From Clostridia bacterium (lineage in GTDB: Bacteria; Bacillota; Clostridia; UBA1381), in assembly GCA_008668455.1 (NCBI GenBank), contig RQCD01000017.1, positions 1 through 12,817 of the forward strand: a stretch of DNA of 12,817 nt, given 5' to 3'. The position numbers were made by a program, and so were the translations under genes. Of the stretch, positions 6,445 through 12,817 are shown in pieces. The notes under the pieces were generated by a model, which saw only the letters and a program-made list of their open reading frames with translations, ran no database searches and was not told the origin of the DNA. Position 1 is the first letter of the stretch. Every line of letters begins with the position of its first letter.

Positions 6445-8690
6445 GATTTGTGACAAGTACGGGAGATTACATCAAGCTGCTGCTCGCGTGTTAAGTCGAT
6501 GAATTTTACTGCATAGCCGGAAACACGGATGGTGAAGTTTGCATATTCCTCTTTTTCCGGATGCTCCATAGCGTCGATCAGCTTTTCTGTACCGAACACG
6601 TTTACATTTAAGTGATGTGCGCCTTGGTTGAAGTAACCGTCTAAAACGTGTGTCAGGTTGGTGACGCGCTCGGCTGCGTCGTGACCCAATGCGTCCGGGC
6701 TGATGGTTTGTGTATTGGAGATACCGTCCAGCGCCCACTCATACGGCAGCTTTGCAACAGAGTTGAGCGATGCCAATAAGCCGCTCTTTTCTGCACCGTA
6801 GCTCGGGTTTGCACCCGGAGAAAGCGGTTCGCCTGCACGTCTGCCATCCGGCATGCAGCCGGTTGCTTTTCCGTACACAACGTTTGAGGTGATGGTCAGA
6901 ATGGAAGTGGTCGGCTCAGAATCACGGTAGGTGTGACGCTTTTTGATCATCTCTAAGAAGGTCTTTAAGAGCCATACTGCGATTTCGTCTGCACGGTCGT
7001 CATCATTTCCGTAGCGCGGGAAGTCGCCCTCGGTTACATAGTCAACAGCAATACCGGTCTCATCACGGATCACCTTTACCTTTGCGTACTTGATTGCGCT
7101 TAAGGAGTCTACAACGTGGGAGAATCCTGCGATACCGGTTGCAAAGGTTCTGCGGACGTCGGTATCAATCAGAGCCATTTCCTCTGCCTCATAGTAGTAT
7201 TTATCATGCATATACTGAATCAGATTCAGAGTATTTACATACAGTCCTGCTAACCAGTCCATCATGGTGGTATACTTTGCAATGACGGTATCATAATCCA
7301 GATATTCGTCTGTGATCGGGGTGTATGCCGGACCAACCTGTTCACGGGTCTTTACGTCAACACCGCCGTTGATTGCATAAAGCAGGCACTTTGCAAGGTT
7401 TGCTCTTGCGCCGAAGAACTGCATTTCCTTACCGGTCTGTGTTGCAGATACGAAGCAGCAGATGGAGTAATCTTCGCCACAAACCGGCTTAATAACATCG
7501 TCGTTCTCATACTGGATTGAGCTTGTCTCAATGGAGATATGAGCGGCATATTTCTTAAAGGCTTCCGGCAGTGCGGAGGAATACAGAACGGTCAGGTTCG
7601 GCTCTGGAGACGGTCCCATATTCTCTAAGGTGTGCAGGAAACGGAAATCGTTCTTGGTTACCATAGAACGTCCGTCCACGCCGATGCCGCCAACCTCCAG
7701 GGTTGCCCATACCGGGTCGCCGGAGAAAAGCTGATTGTAGGACGGGATTCTTGCGAATTTTACCATACGCAGCTTCATAACCAGATGGTCCACCAATTCC
7801 TGTGCCTCTGCCTCGGTGAGTGTTCCTGCCTCTAAATCTCTTTCCATATAAATATCCAGGAATGTGGAGATTCTTCCGATACTCATAGCAGCGCCGTTTT
7901 GTGTTTTAATTGCGCCGAGGTATCCGAAATACAGCCACTGAACAGCCTCTTTTGCGTTCTTTGCCGGCTCGGAAATATCGAAACCGTAGGAAGCTGCCAT
8001 TTCCTTTAAGCCCTTCAATGCCTTAATCTGCATCGAAAGCTCCTCACGCTGTCTGATGATGTGGTCGGTCATAATGCCGTCGCCGCAGTTTGCGTAATCT
8101 TTCTGCTTGTCCGCGATCAAGGCGTCTACACCGTAGAGCGCTACACGGCGGTAATCGCCGACAATTCTGCCGCGGCCGTAGGTGTCCGGCAGACCGGTGA
8201 TGATCTTATTGTGTCTTGCCTTTTTCATTTCCGGGGTATATGCGTCGAAAACGCCCTCGTTATGTGTGCGGCTGTATTGGGTAAAGATTTTGTGCAGCTC
8301 CGGATCGGGTGTGTAGCCGTAGGTTTCACATGCCTGCTCTGCCATCTTGATTCCGCCGAAGGGCATAAACGCTCTCTTTAACGGCTTATCTGTCTGCAAA
8401 CCGACAACTGCCTCTGCCTCCTTTGTGTCCTCGCCGATATATCCTGGCTTGTGGGAGGTCAGTGTGGAAACGATGTGTGTGTCCATATCGAGAACGCCGC
8501 CCTTTGCGCGCTCCTCTTTCTGCAATTCCTGAAGCTTTGCCCAAAGCATGTTTGTATTTTCTGTCGGAGCAGCTAAAAACTTCTCATCTCCGTCGTAGGG
8601 CTTATAGTTCTTCTGAATAAAATCCCGGACATTGATTTCTTCTTTCCAGATCCTGCCGTCAAAGCCGTTCCATTGCTCAAAATTAATCAT
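6438..8690 (-). CDS. pflB: Pyruvate formate-lyase (formate C-acetyltransferase)
   Basis: This 750-residue cytoplasmic glycyl radical enzyme converts pyruvate and CoA to acetyl-CoA and formate under anaerobic conditions. The catalytic cysteine pair is Cys411-Cys412 in DYSICCFVSA. The radical-bearing glycine is Gly725 in IRVSGYAVKF, near the C-terminus as expected. The glycyl radical domain block NVNVFGTEKLIDAMEHPEKE (695-714) is also clear. Length is close to the 760 residues of the E. coli enzyme, and the CC pair distinguishes true PFL from diol dehydratase-like relatives. GGAAAG (8702-8697 on the minus strand) precedes the ATG by 6 nt. The LysR-family gene lies immediately upstream and pflA downstream. 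A terminator just upstream implies that pflB uses its own promoter. Confidence 0.99.
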   Translation of the reverse strand: MINFEQWNGFDGRIWKEEINVRDFIQKNYKPYDGDEKFLAAPTENTNMLWAKLQELQKEERAKGGVLDMDTHIVSTLTSHKPGYIGEDTKEAEAVVGLQTDKPLKRAFMPFGGIKMAEQACETYGYTPDPELHKIFTQYSRTHNEGVFDAYTPEMKKARHNKIITGLPDTYGRGRIVGDYRRVALYGVDALIADKQKDYANCGDGIMTDHIIRQREELSMQIKALKGLKEMAASYGFDISEPAKNAKEAVQWLYFGYLGAIKTQNGAAMSIGRISTFLDIYMERDLEAGTLTEAEAQELVDHLVMKLRMVKFARIPSYNQLFSGDPVWATLEVGGIGVDGRSMVTKNDFRFLHTLENMGPSPEPNLTVLYSSALPEAFKKYAAHISIETSSIQYENDDVIKPVCGEDYSICCFVSATQTGKEMQFFGARANLAKCLLYAINGGVDVKTREQVGPAYTPITDEYLDYDTVIAKYTTMMDWLAGLYVNTLNLIQYMHDKYYYEAEEMALIDTDVRRTFATGIAGFSHVVDSLSAIKYAKVKVIRDETGIAVDYVTEGDFPRYGNDDDRADEIAVWLLKTFLEMIKKRHTYRDSEPTTSILTITSNVVYGKATGCMPDGRRAGEPLSPGANPSYGAEKSGLLASLNSVAKLPYEWALDGISNTQTISPDALGHDAAERVTNLTHVLDGYFNQGAHHLNVNVFGTEKLIDAMEHPEKEEYANFTIRVSGYAVKFIDLTREQQLDVISRTCHKSM

Positions 8691-8720
8691 ATATATCTTT
8701 CCTTTCTATCCTTTCATGTA

Positions 8721-8749
8721 ATTATAGTATAACATACTGTCGAAAAAAA
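8721..8749 (-). promoter_or_regulatory. Probable pflB promoter
   Basis: The minus strand carries TATAAT at 8726-8721, overlapped by a second candidate TATACT. The matching -35 position falls in the T run at 8749-8743 and is a poor match to TTGACA. A weak -35 would suit an activated promoter. The region is compressed against the LysR-gene terminator, so terminator tail and promoter overlap. Confidence 0.45.
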
Positions 8750-8791
8750 GAGAATACCCAAATCGGAATACTGCTATTCCCATTTGGGTAT
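8742..8791 (-). terminator. Rho-independent terminator of the LysR-family gene
   Basis: A long perfect dyad pairs 8754-8763 with 8782-8791 and 8765-8770 with 8775-8780. It has one C-C mismatch and a 4-nt loop. On the minus strand it is followed by seven T residues (8749-8743). It starts 7 bp after the stop of the LysR-family gene. Confidence 0.85.
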
Positions 8792-8797
8792 ATACAT

Positions 8798-9724
8798 TCA
8801 TTTCTGTAATTTTCCAATGACTTTTTTTACATGCCTGATAAAACGTTTTTCCAGGCTGTTCATCGAATAGCCGCGCCGGAGAATTAAAACGTCCTTATAA
8901 AGGTTATTCTCCACATTGCACTTTTTCTCCACCAGCGGCATCGTGTTTAAAATATTTGCCGGAGTCGGAGAGGTCCACATGTAGGTATTGTGAATATTTC
9001 TGAGAAGCTCAAACTGGCTTTCGCGCTCGAAAACGGCAATTTCCTTTTTCTCCCTGTTCTGCCGCATCAGCTCGCGTGCTTTGGATGCCGGGATGGACGG
9101 AATGGTGAGGTAGCCGTGGGAGATTTCGATATATTCGTCTAAATCGGAATAATCAAGCTGTTTTTCCACCGCAAGCGGATTCTGCACCGACATAATCAGC
9201 TGATATTCAAATTCCCAAAGCGGCTCCACCACAAGATCGCGCTCCTCCAAAAACTGCAAAAAGTATTTTTCATAAATGGTCTGGTAACGGATGATGGCAA
9301 TGTTGTTTTCATTATTGGAAACGCTGTTGATTGCCACTAAGGAATTTGTTTCGTGGTAGGTGATATCAATGCTTTTACTATCCCTGATTTCGGAAATAAA
9401 CTCAATAAATGCCTGCGAAATATAGCACGCCATCGGGACGCAGATATCAAAGCGGTGCGAATCTGCGTCGCGCTGCTTATAGATATTCTCCACTTCCTCA
9501 ATCTGGGAGACAATATTTTTTGCATACACCAAAAACTCTGCTCCGTCCTTAGTCGGAACAACGCCCTTTGGCGTCCGGTTGAAAATCACAATCCCGATAT
9601 TCTCCTCTAATTCCCGGATTGCCTTGCTCAAATACGGCTGACTTAAATACAAGTTTTCCGCCGCCTTGGAAATTAATCCGGTTTTCTCCACCTCAAGCGC
9701 ATATTTTAAATGTTCAATCTTCAT
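8798..9724 (-). CDS. LysR-family transcriptional regulator
   Basis: This 308-residue protein has an N-terminal winged helix-turn-helix typical of LysR regulators: HLKYALEVEKTGLISKAAEN (5-24), the recognition region LYLSQPYLSKAIRELEENIG (25-44), then FNRTPKGVVPTKDG. A linker helix (about 62-88) leads to the periplasmic-binding-protein-like effector domain. That domain diverges from well-known members, so the ligand cannot be named. The gene lies just upstream of pflB in the same direction and has its own strong promoter and terminator. Control of pflB/pflA is plausible from position only. LysR genes are more often divergent from their targets, which weakens that idea. GGGGA at 9734-9730 precedes the ATG. 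Confidence 0.92.
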   Translation of the reverse strand: MKIEHLKYALEVEKTGLISKAAENLYLSQPYLSKAIRELEENIGIVIFNRTPKGVVPTKDGAEFLVYAKNIVSQIEEVENIYKQRDADSHRFDICVPMACYISQAFIEFISEIRDSKSIDITYHETNSLVAINSVSNNENNIAIIRYQTIYEKYFLQFLEERDLVVEPLWEFEYQLIMSVQNPLAVEKQLDYSDLDEYIEISHGYLTIPSIPASKARELMRQNREKKEIAVFERESQFELLRNIHNTYMWTSPTPANILNTMPLVEKKCNVENNLYKDVLILRRGYSMNSLEKRFIRHVKKVIGKLQK

Positions 9725-9759
9725 AGCAATTCCCCGTTCGGCTTCCCCATTTCTCTATT

Positions 9760-9789
9760 ATTATACCATTTTTCCGGGGTTTTTGTCAA
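9760..9789 (-). promoter_or_regulatory. Promoter of the LysR-family gene
   Basis: The minus strand has a perfect TTGACA (9789-9784) and a perfect TATAAT (9765-9760) separated by 18 bp. The -35 box overlaps the stop codon of the hydrolase fragment upstream (9786-9788). Confidence 0.8.
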
Positions 9790-9989
9790 TAAAAGCGGAA
9801 CATTTTTGCAATATTTTTTACGATAATGCCGGAAACTGCCCGGGAGTGACCGCCGGGGCATTTTGGCATATATGCGTCCTTTGAAAAACCGATTTTGTCC
9901 AGAAAATTCTCGCGCAGATAATCCAAAAGCTCTTTCTTTGTCAGTCTTTCGACCAATGCTCCTAACACAAACGAAGCTGTATCGTGCAT
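9786..9989 (-). pseudogene. Internal fragment of a beta-lactamase-family serine hydrolase
   Basis: Sixty-seven codons follow ATG 9989, with AGGAGG (10005-10000) 10 nt upstream. The segments TASFVLGALVERLTKKELLD and PKCPGGHSRAVSGI resemble the middle of class C beta-lactamase-like esterases of Clostridia. In those proteins the stretch after the Tyr-x-Asn motif reads roughly as a LGxLVExxTGK helix, followed by a CPxGHxxGxTGL segment. The Ser-x-x-Lys nucleophile region, the Tyr-x-Asn and the C-terminal half are absent, so the product cannot be active. The last residues run into FRFY and a stop inside the next promoter. It may still be translated, since it has a good ribosome binding site and lies 17 bp after the YitT-family gene. 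The family call is from memory of the motif, not a search. Confidence 0.6.
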
Positions 9990-10006
9990 AGTTTTTTCGC
10001 CTCCTG

Positions 10007-10873
10007 TCACTGACTGATGCTTTTGAAGCCCTCGCCAATCACCTCATGAACATCGCCGACAATGATAAACGCATCCTTATCGAGTCCTTTGATGAGCTTG
10101 AGATATGCCGGGAGCTCCTTCGGTGTGACAACGCACATCAGCATCATGGAATCTTCTTTTGAATACATGCCGGTGCAATGCACGCCTGTGACTCCGCGTT
10201 TGTATTGTTCCAAGATGTAATCGGATATTTTTTGCAGTTCAGACGAAAAAATCTGAATTACCCTTGCTTCATCTCCAGCCGTCATGAGCCTGTCGGTCAC
10301 AATTGACGAAACAAACAATGCCATAATTGAATATGCCGTAATGGTGAAGCTCCCAAACACAATTCCTGATACCAGCACAATTGTGCAGTCAATCAGCATA
10401 ATCAGCCGGGCAAGCGCAATATGCGGAAATATTTTTTTCAGCATCAGCCCTGCAAAATCGCTGCCGCCTGTAGACGCGCCGCGCCGGACAATCAGACCGA
10501 CTCCCGCCCCCATCAGAACGCCGCCGCAGAGAACTGAAATGATATCGTTTTCAGTATATACCGGAAGCACGCTTGTGATTTCCAGAAAGACAGACAGTGC
10601 AGCGATTCCGAATAACGTCTCTATCACCGCGCCTTTTCCCAGGCTTTTATAACCGAATGCGAATAGTATGCCGTTAAAAAACAGATTTGTCAGAGACATT
10701 CTTATGCCGAACAGGTGCGATAAAACTGTTCCGATAGAGGATATTCCGCCTGCGGATATTTTGTTCGGTTCGAGAAAAACATTAATGCCGAGCGCCAGCG
10801 CTGCACTGCCGAGCATAATGAACATACCGTCATTGATTACTTTTTTACTGTCTAAACCAAATTTATTTTCCAT
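10007..10873 (-). CDS. YitT-family membrane protein with DUF2179 domain
   Basis: This 288-residue inner-membrane protein has about five hydrophobic segments (near 15-34, 60-76, 83-104, 110-130 and 158-192). The signature RRGASTGGSDFAGLMLKK (130-147) marks the YitT family. A soluble C-terminal DUF2179 domain (about 204-285) contains GVTGVHCTGMYS and the ending IIVGDVHEVIGEGF. The transported or sensed molecule is not established for the family. Start: ATG 10873, with GGAG at 10891-10888 at a long 14-nt spacing and AAGG just upstream, so initiation is only moderately supported. Its stop lies 17 bp before the hydrolase fragment. Confidence 0.92.
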   Translation of the reverse strand: MENKFGLDSKKVINDGMFIMLGSAALALGINVFLEPNKISAGGISSIGTVLSHLFGIRMSLTNLFFNGILFAFGYKSLGKGAVIETLFGIAALSVFLEITSVLPVYTENDIISVLCGGVLMGAGVGLIVRRGASTGGSDFAGLMLKKIFPHIALARLIMLIDCTIVLVSGIVFGSFTITAYSIMALFVSSIVTDRLMTAGDEARVIQIFSSELQKISDYILEQYKRGVTGVHCTGMYSKEDSMMLMCVVTPKELPAYLKLIKGLDKDAFIIVGDVHEVIGEGFKSISQ

Positions 10874-10903
10874 AGACCTTTTTTACGCTCCTTTCTTCTT
10901 TTT

Positions 10904-10909
10904 ATTATA
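10904..10909 (-). promoter_or_regulatory. Possible -10 box of the YitT-family gene
   Basis: A perfect minus-strand TATAAT lies about 30 nt upstream of the ATG in an AT-rich tract. No convincing -35 box is seen at 16-18 bp spacing, so the call rests on the -10 alone. Confidence 0.35.
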
Positions 10910-10956
10910 TCACAATTAATTCAATTTACATTAATAAAATTAAGTATTTTCATAAA

Positions 10957-11246
10957 AACCTTGATCCAATAAACCGGGCATTATCCTATATATCTGAAAA
11001 TTATGCGTAGGACATAACGCTTGAGAAAGTAGCGGCTATGTCGGGGTATCATAAGGAATACTTTTCAAAGCTGTGTAAAAAATCGGTTGGAACGGCTTAT
11101 GATGACATCTGCTAAGCCGATCAGGGAGGTCGCCATGCAGTGTGGATTCAAACGACAGCAACCACTTTTCATCGGTATTTAAAAAAGCATACGGGATTTC
11201 GCCGTCAAAATATAAACAGCTTCTGTCTTTTAAGCAGAAAAAATAA
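10957..11246 (+). pseudogene. Eroded DNA-binding domain of an AraC-family regulator
   Basis: The plus strand preserves an AraC-type double helix-turn-helix in broken pieces. Frame 1 reads LDPINRALSYISENYA, then TAG (11008-11010), then DITLEKVAAMSGYHKEYFSK and LCKKSVGTAYDD, and stops at 11113-11115. Frame 2 from 11111 reads AKPIREVAMQCGFKRQQ, the second helix-turn-helix. Frame 3 from 11172 reads SVFKKAYGISPSKYKQLLSF and ends at TAA 11244-11246. The order and phrases (ITLEKVA, YFSKL, IREVA..CGF, FKKAYGISPSKY) match the C-terminal domain of the family. About a dozen residues are missing between the two helix-turn-helix units, and the sensory N-terminal domain is gone. This explains most of the long gap between the YitT-family gene and the secreted protein. 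Confidence 0.75.
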
Positions 11247-11263
11247 TTATTTCCAAAAAGATC

Positions 11264-11292
11264 TTCCAATACGGAAAAAAATATGGTATAAT
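11264..11292 (+). promoter_or_regulatory. Promoter of the secreted multidomain protein gene
   Basis: TTCCAA (11264-11269) and a perfect TATAAT (11287-11292), preceded by TGG, are 17 bp apart. Transcription would start near 11299, giving a leader of about 25 nt. The promoter begins 18 bp after the AraC-remnant stop. Confidence 0.7.
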
Positions 11293-11324
11293 GAAGAAAA
11301 GGGAAAAAGAAAGGCATGGATGAA

Positions 11325-12817
11325 ATGAAAAAGACGCTTTTTTTATGGGTGACGATTTGCTTTTTTCTGCTTTCAGAGACTGCATTTGCCGCTCCGGAAT
11401 GGAGGGCGAAAAGCTTATTATATCAATATGATTTTCAGGAGGAGCAGGGGTATTTAGCAGATTCCGGTGATTGGAGCATCCGGGAGATGGAAAAACCTGA
11501 TGCAGAGGCTGTGACAATAGAGGATTCACGCTTTGTTGTTGTTTCGGGAGAATGGAGTGAAACCGGAGAGGGCATTTTTCAGGAATCGGAGGAGGCGGCA
11601 GTTTTAAAGGCTGTCTGGAAGGAGCAATACAAAAATCCGGTTTTATCGGCAGAGATCACGCCGCAGTCGGAGGAGGCATGCGTGTTTTTGTATTTTTCGA
11701 TGCTGTCCGGTTCGGATTATGCCGCAGTAGAGCTGAACCGGAGCGGATCAAGGCTGACGGCAGGCGGAGCGGAATATCCCGGCGGCGGAGCATTGAAAAA
11801 GGATGAGAAAACCACCCTCCGTGTGGAAATTTTTGAGGATACGGCGGCGGTGTATCAGGACGGAGCGCTGATTTTATACCAGTCCGGACTGCCGCTTTCT
11901 GCCGGCTGGGTCGGCTTTGGAAGCTGGGCAACAAAAATGCTGCTGCAAAATGCACAGGTTTCGGAACAGAATCCGGTCGGAAACGGAAAAAAGCTGGTGC
12001 AGGATGGTACGGAAGAAGCATTTGTAACATTTCCGGAGATGACCGGGGACAATTTTCTGGTTCAGGCTCGGATGGGTGCGGACAATTTTTCAAAAGGAGC
12101 AATCGGCATTTCCATCCGGACGCAGGAAAATCAAGACGGCTACCGGATCAGGTTAGACGGCGAACGGATTTTGGCATACCGCCGGGAGAACGGGCAGGAT
12201 ACATTATTAAAAAAGAGCGTGTGTCCGGCGCTTTCGGACAGGCTGTATATGCTGACGGTGATGGCGGATCGGAATAATTTTTTCGTTGAGGTAAACAGAC
12301 AGAACGCTTTGGAGTTTTCGGACGATACCTTTTCCACCGGAGCAATCGGCTGTTTTTCCGGGGGAACAAAGCTATATGTCGAATCGGTGTCGCAATGGCG
12401 GCTGGCAGAGGTGACAGTACCGGTTTATTCGGAGGGGAATACAACCTATTATATAGACGGCATTTCCGGAGACGATCACAAGGACGGAAAAACCCCGGAA
12501 AGTGCCTGGAAAACGCTTGATAAGCTGGCTTTTTGCCGGTTTTCCGAGGGCGATCAGATTCTTTTCCGGCGCGGCTGTACCTATGAGGGAACGCTGAACC
12601 TCTCAAACGCAGAGCATGTGTCGGTATCGGCATGGGGAGAGGGAGAAAATCCGGTCATTTCCGGATGCCGGTATGCGGCGGAGATTTCAGATTCCTCTGC
12701 TGTTACGCTCAAATTTTTGACCCTGAAAATCCGGCATGCCGGAACAAAAGGAAATCCGAAAAGCGGCGTCGGTGCGGCGATTTCTTTGAAAAATACAGAT
12801 ATGGTGCAGCTTTCGGA
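11325..12817 (+). CDS. Secreted protein: two beta-sandwich domains plus beta-helix (3' end cut)
   Basis: The frame is open from 11325 to the window edge (497 residues, no stop). A signal peptide is clear: MKK, a hydrophobic core (TLFLWVTICFFLL), then AFA with likely cleavage after residue 22. Two domains of LamG/DUF1080/CBM66-like type follow (about 70-214 and 222-362). Their ends match each other: SAGWVGFGSWATKMLLQNAQ and STGAIGCFSGGTKLYVESVS. From about 374 (TYYIDGISGDD..GKTPESAWKTLDK, then GDQILFRRGCTYEGTL) a right-handed parallel beta-helix of pectate-lyase or glycoside-hydrolase type begins. This suggests a secreted glycan-binding or glycan-degrading enzyme; no catalytic residues lie in view. 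ATG 11325 is preferred over ATG 11316 because GAAAGG (11309-11314) is 10 nt upstream of the former but touches the latter. Overlapping minus-strand frames at 11656-12102 and 12148-12633 are shadows. Confidence 0.9.
   Translation, partial: MKKTLFLWVTICFFLLSETAFAAPEWRAKSLLYQYDFQEEQGYLADSGDWSIREMEKPDAEAVTIEDSRFVVVSGEWSETGEGIFQESEEAAVLKAVWKEQYKNPVLSAEITPQSEEACVFLYFSMLSGSDYAAVELNRSGSRLTAGGAEYPGGGALKKDEKTTLRVEIFEDTAAVYQDGALILYQSGLPLSAGWVGFGSWATKMLLQNAQVSEQNPVGNGKKLVQDGTEEAFVTFPEMTGDNFLVQARMGADNFSKGAIGISIRTQENQDGYRIRLDGERILAYRRENGQDTLLKKSVCPALSDRLYMLTVMADRNNFFVEVNRQNALEFSDDTFSTGAIGCFSGGTKLYVESVSQWRLAEVTVPVYSEGNTTYYIDGISGDDHKDGKTPESAWKTLDKLAFCRFSEGDQILFRRGCTYEGTLNLSNAEHVSVSAWGEGENPVISGCRYAAEISDSSAVTLKFLTLKIRHAGTKGNPKSGVGAAISLKNTDMVQLS

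Noticed and set aside
9721..10038. Minus-strand 105-codon frame overlapping the LysR start and the hydrolase fragment
   Set aside because: It runs across a strong promoter and is out of frame with the recognisable hydrolase sequence; its own translation has no family character.
11656..12633. Minus-strand open frames (11656-12102 and 12148-12633)
   Set aside because: They lie wholly opposite a long plus-strand gene with a signal peptide and domain structure, have no ribosome binding sites, and are proline/arginine-rich in the manner of antisense shadows.

Overview
The window looks like chromosomal DNA of a low-to-mid GC anaerobic Firmicute, most likely a Clostridia/Lachnospiraceae-type gut or rumen bacterium. 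This rests on strong AGGAGG-type ribosome binding sites, TTGACA/TATAAT promoters in AT-rich gaps, fermentative pyruvate formate-lyase genes, a gatCAB operon carrying an archaeal-type aspartyl-tRNA synthetase, and a secreted multidomain glycan-type protein. No taxonomic search could be run, so this is inference.

Layout. Positions 1-124 hold the last 40 codons of an unrecognised gene. Positions 125-690 hold a promoter and a decayed small acidic gene with several frame changes, in AT-rich DNA. A sigma-A-type promoter (833-861) and a short leader with a terminator-like hairpin (884-917) precede a tight plus-strand operon, gatC-gatA-gatB-aspS (939-5398). It encodes a tRNA-dependent amidotransferase and the synthetase that probably supplies its mischarged Asp-tRNA(Asn). 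A bidirectional terminator (about 5401-5436) separates it from a convergent minus-strand block.

That block reads right to left: a YitT-family membrane protein (10007-10873), a truncated serine-hydrolase fragment (9786-9989), a LysR-family regulator with its own promoter (8798-9724), pflB (6438-8690) and pflA (5444-6205). The unusually long 232-bp pflB-pflA gap is packed with inverted repeats: a 10-bp stem enclosing two hairpins, and a separate GC-rich hairpin. A 37-bp sequence is duplicated at the 3' ends of pflB and pflA; in pflA it reads through as a 13-residue tail. This gap is the best candidate in the window for something undescribed.

Positions 10957-11246 hold the eroded DNA-binding domain of an AraC-family regulator on the plus strand. 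Its end runs into the promoter of a secreted protein (11325 to the window end) with a signal peptide, two beta-sandwich domains and the start of a parallel beta-helix. That gene is cut by the window edge.

How the genes work together. GatCAB plus a non-discriminating-type AspRS would make Asn-tRNA(Asn) by amidation on the tRNA. PflA installs the glycyl radical on PflB for anaerobic pyruvate cleavage to acetyl-CoA and formate. The LysR regulator beside pflB may control it, but nothing in the sequence proves that. Three independent gene remnants (228-686, 9786-9989, 10957-11246) show that the intergenic and accessory parts of this region are turning over.
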